Positions 33,597-46,109 of a stretch of DNA of 64,000 nucleotides are shown in pieces. This DNA is from Heterohyrax brucei (taxonomy: Eukaryota > Chordata > Mammalia > Hyracoidea > Procaviidae). How positions within the stretch are numbered: position 1 is the first letter of the stretch; each line of letters opens with the position of its first letter. A program made the translations under genes and the position numbers. The notes beneath the pieces are model-generated. The model ran no database searches and was not told the origin of the DNA. It worked only from the letters and a program-made list of their open reading frames with translations. The DNA lies in NCBI GenBank assembly GCA_028571685.1, contig CM053146.1:27005431-27069430 (forward strand), read 5' to 3'.

Positions 33597-36133
33597 AGAA
33601 CACAATAGCCAATAACCAAACGTAAATAAATTGCAACATTTCAATGGCTCAGAGACAACCACCCATCTCTAATTGTTTAAAAAACAGGCTACCATGGCTT
33701 CAGAAAGCTTCCAAAACAAAAAATCAAAAGTTTTCCAGATGAAGATTTCTTTTAATTATAAGAGGAAGAATACAAAAGAATAATGTACAGAACTCTTCAC
33801 AAAACCAGGAAGGAGATTAGATAAAGTGCAGCAGAACATAAAGAAAAATTAAAGTAGCTGCAAGAAATAGTTGAGCAGCAATGATCTGAAATTCAGCAAT
33901 TTAACCATAAAATTGCAGAATTAGATGATTCAATAGAAAGTCAAAGAAGCAGGGTTGAGGTAATGGAATGCAGAGTTAGTGAGACTGAGGAAAAAGAAGC
34001 TGACATTAGCATATGTGAGATAAAAAACTAGATAAAAAAATTTTACAAAATGAAAAGTCACTAAGAGTTATATAGAATTCTATCAAGAGGAATAATTTAA
34101 TAATGATTGGAGTACCAGCAGGGAGGACAACAGAAAATACAGTGAGAATTTTGGAAGATATGTTGGCAGAAAACTTCCCTGATACCGTGAAAAACGAGAA
34201 GATATCTATCTAGGATGCCCATCAAACTCTACACAAGGTAGATCCCAAAAGAAAAACAACAAGATATACCCAAATTTATGAAAACTAAAGACAAGAAGAA
34301 GCTTTTAAAGGCAGCTAGGCTTAAACAACAACAACAACAAAGCCTACAAAGGAGAGTCAAAAAAGACTAAGCTCCAATTACTGAGTGGAAACCAGTTAGG
34401 CAAGAAGGTAATGGGATAACATACACAAAGTCTTGAAGGAAAAAGCTGATAACCAAGAAGTGTACATCTTGCAAAACTGTCTCTCATTTACGATAGCAAA
34501 TTGTGGCATTCCCAGATAAAGAGAAGTTTAGAGATTTTCAAAAGCCAAACTGAAATTACAAGAAACACTGGAGGAATTTTATCAACTAAAAAATCAGTAA
34601 CATCAGATATATACTTATGGGCAAAATACAATACAGAGCATCCAGATATCAAAATAGATAGGGAAACCACAAAAAACCAAACCAAACCAAACTAAAACAC
34701 TAAAAATAGGGAAAGTAAATGATGACAACATTATACTGAAAAGTGAGACAGATAATGTATTCATTGATCTTTCAGATGGAGAGGAAGTCTAAGTAATACA
34801 GAGAAATTAAAGACTGGTATGAACTTAGAACACTAGGCATAAATGTTAAGGTAAACACAAAGGAACTGAACAATTTTACACATCAAAATAAGAAGCAAAA
34901 TCAAGAAGTTTCAGCAAATATAAAATCATCAACAATGAAAAGAATGAAAGCCAGCCAAGCCAAGTATGGACTCAGGAAACCTATAAAGAAAAACAACCCA
35001 GTACAGAAAATTAAGTGGAACAAAGAAACTGCTAACAATTCATCAAAAAGGGCACCAAAATGATAGTACTGAATTCACACCTGTTGATACTTTCACTGAA
35101 TGTAAATGGGTTAAATCTAGCAATAAAGACACAAACAGTAGCAGAAAGGATTTAAAACACACACATAATCTGGCTATGTGCTACCTTCAAGAGACACACC
35201 TTAAACTTAAAGGTACAAACAAACTTAAACTCAAAGGACTGAAAAATATGCACCAAACTAACAACATTCAAACAAGTTCAGGAGTGGTAATATTAATTTC
35301 AAATAAAATTGATTTTAAAATCTACCACAGTTGACAAGGAAGGTTACTATATGTTGCTTAAAGGGTCAATACATCAGGAGAGCATAGCCGTATTAAATAT
35401 TTACACACCTAATGAAAGAGCTTCTACATACATTAAAGAACTCTAACAGCATCAAGAAAGGAGATAGACAACTCCACAATAACAGTAGGAGACTCAACAT
35501 ACCATTTTCAGTGATGGAGAGAACATCCAGAAAGAAGTTCAATAAAGACAAGGAAGATTTAAATGCCACAATCAAAAACTCAACCTCACAGACATATACA
35601 GAACATTCCACCCAGCAGAAGATGAGTATACGTTCTTTTCCAACACACATGGAACATTTTCCAGTATAGATCGCACGATAGGTCATGAAGCAAGTCTTAA
35701 CATAGTCAAAGCATTGAAATATTACAAAACACCATTTTGAATCATAAATCCATGAAAGTAGATATCAATACCGGAAAAAGCAAGGGAAAAAAATCAAATA
35801 TGTGGGCAATGATCAACAGCTTGTTCCAAAACAACTAGGTTATAGAAGAAATCAAGGATGGAATAAGGAAACTGATAAAATCAAATGAGAATGAAAACAC
35901 ATCCTACCAGAACTTGCAGCACACAGCAAAAGCATTGGTCAGAGGTAAACTGATCTCAGTAAATGTACACTTCCAAAAAGAAGAAAAGGCCCAAATCAGG
36001 GATTCAACTCTACAACCCAACTAAGCAGAAACATAGCAGAAAGCAAACCCCTCAAGCATCAGAAGAAAACAGATAATAAAAATTAGAGCGGAGCTAAATG
36101 AATTGGAGCATAGAAAAATAATTGAAAGAGTTA

Positions 36134-36236
36134 CAAAAAGAAAAAACAAACCCACTGCCATCAAGTTGGATCCAACTCATAGCAACCCTATAAGACAGGG
36201 TTGAATTGCACCATAGAGTTTCCAAGGAGCACCAAC
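36134..36236 (-). mobile_element. AfroSINE, 5'-truncated, in L1 ORF2
   Basis: Reversed tail CCCACTGCCATCAAGTTGGA, CCTATAAGACAGGG, then TTTCCAAGGAGCACC. Perfect TGAAAGAGTTA copies at 36123-36133 and 36237-36247 form an 11-bp target duplication. It interrupts ORF2 between endonuclease and RT, so it postdates the L1. Confidence 0.93.
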
Positions 36237-37597
36237 TGAAAGAGTTAGCAAGACTAAATACCTATCTTCTTTTGTTTTTTAAAAGATCAACATAGTGGAT
36301 AAACCATTGGTCAAATGCACTGAAGAGAAGAGGTGGCAAATAATGTGAATAAGAAATGAGACAGGCAATATCACAGCAGACTCAATTGGAATTGAAAGCA
36401 TCATAACAGAATTCTATGAAAAGTTGTAGTCTAATACATTTCAAAATCTAGAGGAAATGGACAAATTTCTAGAAACCCATAACCTACAGAAAATAACAAA
36501 AACACAGGTAAAGCAACTTAACAAACCCATCACAAAATAAGAGTTTTAAAAGGTAATTTAAAGTCTTCCAGCCAAAAAACTCCTAGCTCTGATGGCTTTA
36601 CTGAAGAGTTCTACAAACTTTTTAGAAAAGAGTTAACACCTCTCACTAAAGGTATTTTACCTCATAGAAAGGGATGGAATATTCCCTAATTCAGTCTATG
36701 AAACCAGCATAACCCTGATACCAAAACCAGGTAACAATAACACAAAAAGGAAAATTACAGACTAATATCTCTCATAAGCTTAGATGCAAAAATCCTCAAC
36801 AAAATTATGGCCAATAGAATTTACAATGTATCAAAAAAATTATACACCATGACCAAGTAGGATTCCTACCAGGGAAGCAGGGATGGTTCAACATTAAGAA
36901 AAGCAAGTAATGTAGTCAACCACATAAGTAAAACAAAGGATAAGAGTCATTTGATTTTTCAATTGATGCAGAAAAGGCATTTGAAAAATTCCAACACACA
37001 TCCATGTTAAAAATCATCAGCGGAATAGGAACAGAAGGGCAATTCCTCAACGTAAAACAGGCATCTATGCAAAGCAAACAGCCAACATCATCCTAAATGT
37101 ACAGAGTGTGAAATCATTCCCCTTGATAACAGGAACCAGACAAGGATCCCTATTGTCACCACTTTTATTCAACATTGTGCTGGAGACTGTAGCCAGAGAA
37201 AACAGACAACACGAAGAAATAAAGGCATCCAGATTGGTAAGGAAGGAGTAAAAATATCTCTTTTTGCAGATTATATGATTTTGTATACAGAAAACCCCAA
37301 AGAATCCACAAAAAACAAAAACAACAAGCAAACTCTACTGCAACTACATGAAGAGATCAGCAAATATCAAGATATACCACAGTGGGATTCCTTTACAATA
37401 ACAAGAGACTCTCAAAGCAGAAATCACCAAATTAATATAATTTACAATAGTCTATCAAAAGATCAAGTACTTAGGAGTAAGTCTAACCAGAGATGAAAAA
37501 GACATGTACAAAGAAATTTACAAGACTGTACTGAAGAAACCTACATAAGTGGAGAAGCCTACCTTGCTAATGGATAGGGAGACATAACATCAGGAAA

Positions 37598-37819
37598 ATG
37601 GCTGTTCTACCCAAATTGATCTACAGCTACAGTGCAATTCCAATACAAATTCCAAAGGCATTTTTTAATGAGATGGAGAAACAAATCACCAACTTCATAC
37701 AGAAAGAGAAGAAGCCTTGGATGAATAAAGCATTACTGAAGAAGAGTAACAAAGTGGAAAACCTCCAACTACCTGGGTTTAAAGCCTGTTACACTGCCGC
37801 AGTAGTCAAAACAGCCTGA
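37598..37819 (+). pseudogene. L1 ORF2 fragment after the RT
   Basis: 73 codons, MAVLPKLIYSYSAIPIQIPK and KKPWMNKALLKK, typical of the region following the L1 RT domain. Open by chance within a broken ORF2. A further open piece with the C-terminal region continues at 37901-38188 in another frame (TCKNTKQDPYLTPCTKVKST), showing at least one frameshift between them. Confidence 0.8.
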
Positions 37820-39670
37820 TACTGGTACAAAAACAGATACATAGACCAATAAACCAAAATACAGAATTCAGGTATAACACCATCCACCTATAACCAGCTG
37901 TTGTTTGAGAAAGATGCGAAATCAGTGAACTGGGACAGAAACAGCCTCTTCCACGAATGGTGTTGGCAAAAACAGATGTCCACCTGCAAAAACACAAAAC
38001 AAGATCCATATCTTACACCATGCACAAAAGTTAAATCAACATGGATCAAAGACCTAAATATAAAATCTAACACAATAAAGGTCATGGAAGAAAAAATAAG
38101 GACAACTCTAGTAGTCCTAATACACAGCATAAACAGACTACAAAATATTACTAGTAGGGCACCAAAAAACAGAAGAGTAAAGAGGTGAATGGTAATTCCT
38201 AAAAATCAAACACTTATGCTCACCTAAAAACCTCACCAAAATAATAATAAGACTACCTGCAGACTTGGGGAAAAAAAATGGGAAACCAAGAACTGATTGC
38301 CCTATAATCTTCATAATCTACAAGGTATTGCAAAAGCCCCAAGAAGAAAAATACAAATAACCCAATAGAAAAATGGGCAAAGGATATACAAAGACATGTC
38401 ACCAAAGAAGACATCCAGGCAGCTAAAACATACACGAGGAAATGCTCATGATCACTGGCTATTAGAGAAATCCAAATCAAAACTATGTGAGATACCATCT
38501 CACCTCAACAAGGGAGGCATTAATACAAAACAACAAATCCTGGAGAGGTTGTGGATAGACTGTAACTCTCTATACTGCTGATGGGAACATAAAATGGTAC
38601 AACAACTTTGAAAAGTAATGTAATGCTTTTTTTAAAAACTACAAATAGAAATGCTATATGATCCACAATCACACTGCTTGGAATATATTCTAGAGAAATA
38701 AGTGCTGTCTCACGAACCTATGCATGAACACCATTGTTTGTTGCAGCACTGTCCACAATAACAAAAAGTAGAATCAGGCTAGGTGCCTATCAACAGATGA
38801 ATAGATAAGCCAACTATGGTATATTCACACAATGGAATACTAAGCAATGATAAACAGTTAACAACAATCTTAGGAAACATCCAGCAACATGGAGTCATCT
38901 GCAAGATACTATACTGAGTGAAATTAGTCGCAAAACAACCAATGTTGTGTGAGACTACTATTATTAAGCATTAAAAAAAAATAGCATACAGAAGAAAATA
39001 ATTTTTGATGTTTACAGGGGAGAGGAGGGAGGTAGGGTGATATTCATAGATTAGGTATTAAAACACAATTCAGTTAAATGAAGGAAGTGACAGCCCACAG
39101 TAGAAGGGAAGTCAGCACAGCTGGACTCTACCAAAACCTAAGAGGTTTCCTAAATACCACTGAGCATTTTGAAGGGCAGAGTAGCAGGGAAAGGGTCTGG
39201 TGACCACGGTTTCACGGAACATTTAAGTCTACTGGCTTAACTAGGTTTGTTTGTTTTTTAAATAAAATGTTCTGCACCCTATTTTGGTGAGTGACATCTG
39301 GGTTCTTAAAATCCAGCAAGCTTAATTCTAAGGAGGATCAGTTGGTCTCAATGTACCTGCAGCAGGGGTGCCCTCTCCTGTACCATTTTCACAGTCTTGC
39401 TATGCTTGGGCCCATCCTTGTAGCCACTGACTCAATTCATTTTCTTTAGGTTCATACTATCCCTTGCTGAACCTCTGTCTTGCTAAGAATGATGTCCTTC
39501 CTCAGGAACTGTTCCCTCCTGATAACATGTCCAAAGTACATGAAATGAAGTATTATTGTACTATCTTTCAAAGAGCATTCTGGTTGTACTTCTTTAAAGA
39601 CAGATTTGTTCATTCTTTTGACAGTCCAACAATGTTCTTCGTTAACATCATAATTCAATGACATCCATTC

Positions 39671-39754
39671 TAGATTGTGAAAAAATAAATTTCTCTTTGT
39701 TAAAGCCATCCACTTGTAATGTTTGTGTTAAAGCAGCACTTGGTGAGTCAGACG
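39671..39754 (+). mobile_element. LTR 3' end fragment inside RTE
   Basis: TAGATTGTGAAAAAATAAAT, TTCTCTTTGTTAAAGCCATC and TTAAAGCAGCACTTGGTGAG match the last 85 bases of the MaLR-like LTR at 13498. The rest of the LTR and over a kilobase of RTE are missing at this junction, so a deletion removed both after the LTR had landed. Confidence 0.8.
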
Positions 39755-40181
39755 ATATTGTTCAATAATTTCCACATTCTGTTGGGTCATCTTTCTTTGG
39801 AATGCCCCTATAGAGTTCTTCCAGTTGGTTGGTCAAATAGCTCTCTTCCAATTTTCTCGGCATATACTAGTAAACACCTCCAGTCCTGCACCTCTTAGCT
39901 GATACATCTCAATTGGCATTCCGTCAATTTGCCAATGCCCTCAATGTAGCTTGGTCTTCTTCCTTTAACACTAGCAGTTCTTGATCATATGCTACTCCCT
40001 GAAATTAGAGAACATCGACCAATTTTTTTGTGCAATGATTTTGTGTATTCCTTCCATCTTCTGTTGATGATTCAATATTTTGCCTGCAGAATCCTTCAAT
40101 ATTGCAACTTGAGGTTTGAATTTTTTCTTCTTTCAGCTGGATAAATACCAAACATAGTCATTTCTTTTGGTTTTCTAACTC

Positions 40182-40345
40182 CAAAACAAACAACAGAACC
40201 AAACTCTGCTGTGGTATGAGTTCTGACTCATAGCAAACCTGTAGAACAGAGTAGAACTGCCCTATACAGTTTTCAAGGAGGACTCTGTGGATTCAGACTG
40301 CCAATCTTTTGGTTAACAGCTCTTAACCACTCTGCTACCAATATC
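40182..40345 (-). mobile_element. AfroSINE with perfect 11-bp TSD
   Basis: Complete reversed SINE from the A-rich tail to TTAACCACTCTGCTACCA. TTTTCTAACTC stands at 40171-40181 and again at 40346-40356. Inserted into the RTE linker region, hence younger than it. Confidence 0.95.
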
Positions 40346-41391
40346 TTTTCTAACTCTAGATCTTTGCAAATCTCATTAAACTACTTCATCTTTTTAAACT
40401 GTACTTTGAAATCTTCTGTTTATCTCTTTTACTTCATCATTTTCTTCCATTTCCTTTAGCTGCTCTATGTTGAATAGCAAGTTTCAGAGTCTCTTCTGAC
40501 ATCCATTTTGATCTTTGCTTGCTGTCTTTAATATTTTGCTTTCTTTTTTTAATGTAAAGCTATCAATTTTATTTATTTATTAAACTTTATTCATTTTTAT
40601 TTAATATGACTGAGTGAAAATGTATATTCCTTTGATGTTATCCCACAACTTACCTGGTTGTTGGTCTAGTGCTCAGTGCATCAAATCTATCCTTAAGATG
40701 ATCTGTAATTTCCAGAGAGATATACTCTGGTATTGTTTCTATTACCAAGGCTATGTTTTCCAACTACTGATTTCTCAACTTTTGCATCAAAATTACCACT
40801 AATTAATTATCAGTGAAACTTGACTGACCCTTCGATCAGTTTCAGGCTGAAGACTTGAGTAAAAATCTTCAGTATCTTCAGCTTTGCCAATAGTAATTGG
40901 TGTATAAATTTGAGCAATAGTTGTATTATCTGGTCTTCCTTAAGGACGTGTGTCTATTATTCTATCCCTGACAGCATTGTGCTTCAGGATGGACATTGAA
41001 ACGTTCTTTTTGATGATGAGTTACATGCCATTCCTCTTCAGTTTTTCATTCCTGGCATAGTAGACCATCTGATTGTTTAATTCTGAAATATAAAGACATA
41101 TATAAAGATATACACAGCTATTACTGTTTTCATTACTGTTTTCCTCACAATAGCAAATAACCGCAAGCAACCAAACTGTCCATCAAGAGAGGAATGGATG
41201 AGCAAAGTATGGTACAAATGTATGATGGAATACTATGCAACCATAAAGAACAGTGAGGAGTCCATGAAACATATTATAATGCAGATGAAATTGGAAAGCA
41301 CAATGCTAAGTGAAATAAGTCAGCCACAGAAGGGCAAATATTGTCTGATGCATCTTTTACAGGACGAGAGGAATAGATAAACATGTTGTCG

Positions 41392-41462
41392 TTATGGTCC
41401 GTTGAGTCAGCTCCAACTCATTGAGACCCTATGTGCAGCAGAATGAAACACTACCTGGTCCT
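41392..41462 (-). mobile_element. RTE 3' tail fragment
   Basis: About 70 bases of reversed RTE 3' end only: GTTGTCGTTATGGTCCGTTG, ACTCATTGAGACCCTATG, GAATGAAACACTACCTGG. It lies between two pieces of L1 sequence (the L1 resumes GTGGTTTCCAGGAAGGG), so it is a severely truncated RTE insertion. Confidence 0.75.
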
Positions 41463-41708
41463 GTTCGTTGTGGTTTCCAGGAAGGGAAAGTAAGTAGGAA
41501 GAAAACATTTTGTACAGTTGAAACTAGATGTTTTCAGTGATGGGAAAATTGACATAAATTGTGTATTTTGTGAGCGCAGCCAAAATAACAACAAATGCTT
41601 GAGTACATCTGGATGACTACATGCAAAATAGTATATAGCTCGGTACACATGTGTACATAGGTGAGAACAGACAGAAATATATATTAAAACCAATGAAAAA
41701 CATTAATT

Positions 41709-41862
41709 CCCACTGACTGTGTTTTGTATGTTGCTATGATTCTGACTCCTAACAACCCTATAGTACAGAATAAAACTGCCTTATAAGATTTTCAAGGAGC
41801 AGCTAGTCGATTTGAATGGCTGACTTTTTGTTTAGTAGCCGACTCTTAATCAGTATGCAACT
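41709..41862 (-). mobile_element. AfroSINE
   Basis: Reversed SINE, well diverged: TGCTATGATTCTGACTCC, CCCTATAGTACAGAATAAAA, TTTTCAAGGAGCAGCTAG, TTAGTAGCCGACTCTTAATC. Within an L1 3' UTR. Confidence 0.83.
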
Positions 41863-42710
41863 TAATGAACATGTAAATACAAATATGTGACTTCAGGCAT
41901 ATATCTTCATTGAAGACACAAACATGGACACTGCTCAGACATAATTAAACACTTTCCATCATTGGTGTCCTAGATTTGAAATTTAAGACCATAGTCTTAC
42001 GAAACAGTTCAGCCAATCAGTGTCTCACATGAATTTACAAAATTCATAGTCTGCATCCTAGCGATGTGAGTAAAGTCTGGGGTTGTAAAAGCTTGTAAGG
42101 AGCCACTAAGACACAACTATGAGTCTCAACTCTCCATGAGCAGAACGGAAAGCCAGAAACAAAAGGTGTAGAGAAAAAACAAGTCTGCAAGTGCACAACC
42201 TCATCTACCCTGAGACCAGAAGAACTGGATAGTACCTGGCTACCACCACATATCATTTTCAAAAGGGTCTCAATAATTTGTCCCTGATAGCGTGGGAGAA
42301 AAATGAAGAGCAGAACCTAAATTCTTAATAAAGTAATAATAAAGTAAAAGCCAGATATACTAGAACAGTAGAGAACAGATGGCTATTGCTCTGAGATGCT
42401 CTTTAATACTATCCCCTAATATCACCTTTTAGCAAAATCAAAGCGTGGCATGCAAAATAAAGGATATAATCAGTGAGACAATGTTCCTAGTTAGAAAACA
42501 TCAGTATGAGACTAAAACATCAACAATCTCTCAAAAGTAAAGATGAGAAGATAAAGGGACAGGGAAACTAGAGTACTACTGGAAACGGAACAAACAGAAT
42601 ATAATATTTAAAAATGTTGATACACACTGATATCAATGATTGATTTATGTGGCAATTGCCAAATGGGAACCTAACTTACTGTATAATGCTTCACCAAAAG
42701 TCAATATAAT

Positions 42711-42739
42711 ATATATATACATATATATATATATATATT
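42711..42739. repeat. (AT)n simple repeat
   Basis: TATATATATACATATATATA continuing as TA repeats, with one C interruption, ahead of a T-rich stretch. Confidence 0.9.
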
Positions 42740-42771
42740 TTTAAAAAAGAAGTGCTTATTCTGTGTTCCAG

Positions 42772-42985
42772 AATCCCTGGGTGGCACAAAGGATTAAATG
42801 TTCAACTAGTAACTGAAAGATAGTGGTTCAAATCCATCCAGAGGCATCTCAAAAGAAAAGACTAGAAATCTTCTTCCAAAGGTTCACAGTCTTAGAAACT
42901 GTGCAGAAGTTCTGCTCTGCACATGGGGGCTGGTTCTAATAAACTGAAGCCCCACTTACTGGCAACTAACACCAGCAATGAAAAC
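42772..42985 (+). mobile_element. AfroSINE variant with the longer middle
   Basis: Head ATCCCTGGGTGGCACAAAGG, AGTGGTTCAAATCCATCC, the inner CATCTCAAAAGAAAAGAC block, GCAGAAGTTCTGCTCTGCAC and a strongly diverged tail. Same variant as the copies at 1170, 5738 and 19915. Confidence 0.78.
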
Positions 42986-42989
42986 ATTC

Positions 42990-43610
42990 TACCACCCTAT
43001 GAGGGCTTCCCACTGGAATGGAACTGAAACTCAAAGCTAGTTGAAATTTTCACCGAAGTGAAACCAAAGCCCAAATTGAAAAAAGAAACTTTGTTTTTCT
43101 GAACTCGCACCCAAACCGAAAACTATTAATTTTTTGCTCTCCTATTTTTGGTTCAAAGATAATTTACAAGTTGTAAGCGAGACCATTGGACCACCTATGC
43201 ACGATTTGAATCTAACATACATGTGTGCTGAATGCTTCTCCTCTGGCACATGGATGCTGAGGGCACAGTTCATTGCTTCAGCAAGAGACTTGAGCAGTCC
43301 GAGCCTTCGCTGATGGCTGCTGTTACACAAAGGGTTCACAGGCTTCGTGTTTGGCCTCTGTCACAATAAGGAGAGCTGTGCTTACTGGCCATCTGAGAAA
43401 CACTGGGTGATTGAAAAAATGTGTATCAGAAATGCGAAAGGGGTAGTTACACTGCAGTGGGTTCTGAACAAAGTTTTATAGGAACAGAAATTCGTCAGGT
43501 GATGGTATTTAAATTCAAGAAATGGAAAATGGCATATGTGTATATGTGTATATGTACACACATATGTATCTTAAAATAATTCTATTCTTGTATTCAATCT
43601 AAAATAAAAT
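42990..43610. other. Intergenic, no gene seen
   Basis: One minus-strand frame of 65 codons at 43142-43339 with no recognised similarity. A short TA/TG/CA repeat lies at 43535-43567. Nothing else assigned. Confidence 0.4.
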
Positions 43611-43616
43611 ATACTG

Positions 43617-43790
43617 TCACAACGGTGGGGTAGTGGTTGAGTGTTACAGTTGCTAACTGAAGTGTCAGCAGTTCGAATTCACCAGATGCTCCTTGAAACC
43701 CTGTGGAACAATTCTACTCTTCCCTATAGCTCATTATGAGTCATTATGAGTCAGAAGCGACTCAACAGCAGTGGGTTTGGTTTTTAGGTA
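43617..43790 (+). mobile_element. AfroSINE with small tail duplication
   Basis: Head ACAACGGTGGGGTAGTGG, TCAGCAGTTCGAATTCACCA, then CATTATGAGT repeated twice in tandem (43731-43750) and AGTGGGTTTGGTTTTTAG at the end. Confidence 0.9.
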
Positions 43791-44205
43791 TCACATATTG
43801 TATGTTTAAATTTTATATTTATCTCACAAATAGAAATGCTAGCAAAAATCAGCAACAGGATGAAAATCAATGTTTTAATCTCAGTGCAGCATTATTTCAC
43901 TGAAAGCAACTTGATGCCATCACTATGAAATGAGAATTTTCTTCAAAAGCTGCTGCATAAGTGTACAAGAAGACTGTAAAACGACACCTAACATGAAAAC
44001 ATCTGCAAACCCGTTGGATATAAATTTAAAGTTATTCGTGTTTTTCTAAATCCTGAAAATACATGGCTAGACGCATTTTGACACATACCATCTGTAATTC
44101 ATTTCCCTGAAGGCATGTACTCTTTCTATTCTCTTTATGTTATCAAAGTCTAAGAACTTGTTATTATTGTAACGTAATAGGGAAAAAGAAAAATAAAACA
44201 TAATC

Positions 44206-44318
44206 CTACCAACCCTATGTGACAAAAGAAAACAGCCACATACAGTTTCCCTCCAGGAACAATGGTTGATTCAAATTGTATTCAATTTGAGTACAATTAA
44301 CCACTGCACCACCAGCAT
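44206..44318 (-). mobile_element. AfroSINE fragment
   Basis: A shortened reversed SINE: CCCTATGTGACAAAAGAA, GTTTCCCTCCAGGAACAATG, then the head as TTAACCACTGCACCACCAGC. The middle carries a short local repeat of TTCAAATTG-like sequence. Confidence 0.65.
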
Positions 44319-44592
44319 TTCTGTAATGTAATATAGTGGCTATTAAATATGCCCTAATGTTAATATTATTTCTTGTCTCTTGAATTCTAGTATGGAATGA
44401 ACCAGAGAAAATCCATGTGGAGAACTTTTCAAGTATAAAAAATATTGAAAATAAAAGCAAATGCAAAATTTGCAACACAGATATGGTTGGAGACCATGCA
44501 GCAAATTTATAGAGGCCCTGGAAATCACTAGATGACTGAATAGAAAGCTTACAGAACAAAAAGACAAAGAAGATTAAGAAAAGTATCAGATA

Positions 44593-44645
44593 CATATAAA
44601 TTTATATGGGAATGTACATTTTCAGTCAGTCATAATAAAAAAAGA
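44593..44645 (+). mobile_element. L1 3' tail fragment
   Basis: ACATATAAATTTATATGGGA and ATGTACATTTTCAGTCAGTC then AATAAAAAAAG match only the last 50 bases of the L1 3' UTR (compare 58700-58760). Extreme 5' truncation. Confidence 0.65.
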
Positions 44646-44649
44646 AAAG

Positions 44650-45985
44650 TATAGGAATATCTTTAGGTAAAATCAGATAAGCAATTGTGGATGTTGGTGT
44701 TGAATTAGCTACTGTTTTGTTTACACTTAAGTTAGTTTAATATTCAGGATTCTGTAAAATTTTAAATCCATTTGTTACTTCGATTAGTCAAAATTATTCA
44801 TTCAACTCAGCAAATACTAAGGAAATTATAACTTATCTTTAAAACTTACCTGCAAAATTAGCATTGATCTGGAAAAATGAATGTTCTCTTTGAAGCTGGG
44901 TGCTGCCAGTAGATGAGTTGGTCAGTTCTAGGAATTAATGCTCAGTTGTCACAAGAGAGTTAAAACATTCTCTGTGCACACTGGGAATCAAAGAATTTTT
45001 TTTTTTAAAAAAAGGCACAAATGTGTACGCAAAAAACCCTGAGTATCAACTTCTAGAGAAGTACAACATGGATTCACAACCAATTTATTCTATAACCACA
45101 GATGATGATTTGCCCAGAAATAACGTGCAAGGAAAGCGGTAAGGTATGTGAGATCAACTGGTATGAAGTGGGCTGCACACACATTTCAATTAGTTATTAA
45201 GGATGCAATAAAAGATGCTGAACTGGGAGAACTTTCAGAATGTTGTGAATTCATTTGAATACTTTGTATTCCAACATTGACTGCCATATTTTTGGAAAAT
45301 AATTAAAGGAAACATGTACTAAATTGCCCAGGGAGATAAGACAGTATGGACATCATGCTAGAAATCTTAATAGGATACAAAAATGTCTGTGATGTATTTG
45401 CTCAGAATAGTGCGAAATGCTACTTTTATAATGCAAACTAAGCACATGTCAAACTAATTTTGAAAATTTTAAAATCTTTAAAGAGAGTTGTTGTAAGATT
45501 GCAAAATTAAAAATTAGCTGAGGTGGTGTTTTTGATATGTGGTTGGAAACTAAGCTAAAATTTAGACATTGGAATACTTTTGGAAACACATTGATTAAAA
45601 AATTATTGTCAGGAAAATGTCATTACTGAAAAGGATAATGTGTTAGGAGCAGTTTATCTATGTCCTCTCTATCAAAGTCTAATCAATTCTCAACTTAAGG
45701 CGAAGGCAATATTACATTTAAAAAGCATTTGGGGAATGATATAAAATCTGAAAAGGAGGATTACTGAAAGTGTAACAAAGGAAAGCAATTCAGGAAATAT
45801 TCTCATTTCAAATTACAATGCTAATGACATGGAATAGTTTCTCAAAATGAAAGGAAAAAGTTAAATACTGTAAATATTGACTATATTAGCAAACTTTGAT
45901 GATGTACAAAGAGTTGAGAGGAAAAAAGTATTAATTGAATTTGGAGAAGAAAACTGTTCATAATATCTCCAGTTCTATGGAATTG
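44650..45985. other. Intergenic, no gene seen
   Basis: AT-rich sequence; a run of ten T then A-rich bases at 44998-45014. No exon, RNA gene or named repeat could be supported. Confidence 0.4.
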
Positions 45986-45989
45986 CAGC

Positions 45990-46100
45990 AGTAATTTGGA
46001 AATAAAAAGGTCAGCAATTCAGGCATTCCTCGAAAGCCCTATGATGTATGTACTAGGGTTACTGTGAGTTGGAGTCGACTTCACGGCAGTGAGTTATGGT
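45990..46100 (+). mobile_element. AfroSINE, headless
   Basis: AAGGTCAGCAATTCAGGC, GAAAGCCCTATGATGTATGT, GGGTTACTGTGAGTTGGAGT and CGACTTCACGGCAGTGAG give the body and tail; the head is missing. Confidence 0.72.
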
Positions 46101-46109
46101 TATGGTAGT

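Larger units (their letters stand above)
33410..39365 (+). mobile_element. L1 element, nearly full length, dead
   Basis: 5' UTR from about 33410 (CACAGCTCTAATCACTTGGT, similar to 26790 of the other L1), ORF1-like region 33650-34560, spacer, ORF2 about 35060-38960 (endonuclease to 35800, RT about 36550-37300, C-terminal region after) and 3' UTR to 39365 (GTGAGTGACATCTGGGTTCT). The RT motif A region (DAEKAFEKF near 36965) is recognisable, but motif C at 37258-37290 reads FADYMILYTEN, losing the second catalytic aspartate. ORF2 also has many frameshifts. At 5.9 kb it is the longest element of the window. Confidence 0.88.
39385..41085 (-). mobile_element. RTE, disrupted by LTR and SINE
   Basis: Minus-strand RTE: 3' part (39385-39670, CCTCCTGATAACATGTCC), then about 1.2 kb of RT sequence is missing and replaced by an 84-bp LTR end, then the RT start and linker (39755-40181, 40346-40540) and the endonuclease part to 41085 (CATTCCTGGCATAGTAGACC). 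An AfroSINE sits at 40182-40345. An AT-rich insert with TTTTATTTATTTATTAAAC lies near 40567-40585. The 5' end fades into an L1 3' fragment. Confidence 0.85.
41100..42610 (+). mobile_element. L1 3' end, C-terminus of ORF2 and 3' UTR
   Basis: ORF2 end at 41140-41380 (ACTATGCAACCATAAAGAAC, GAAATAAGTCAGCCACAGAA), then 3' UTR at 41465-41705 and 41865-42610 (GTCTGGGGTTGTAAAAGCTT at 42075-42094, GACCAGAAGAACTGG at 42211). Two later inserts interrupt it: an RTE tail (41392-41462) and an AfroSINE (41709-41862). No coding capacity remains. Confidence 0.78.

Noticed and set aside
44215-44595. 126-codon minus-strand ORF
   Set aside because: Spans a SINE fragment and adjoining AT-rich DNA; hydrophobic only because of T-rich codons.
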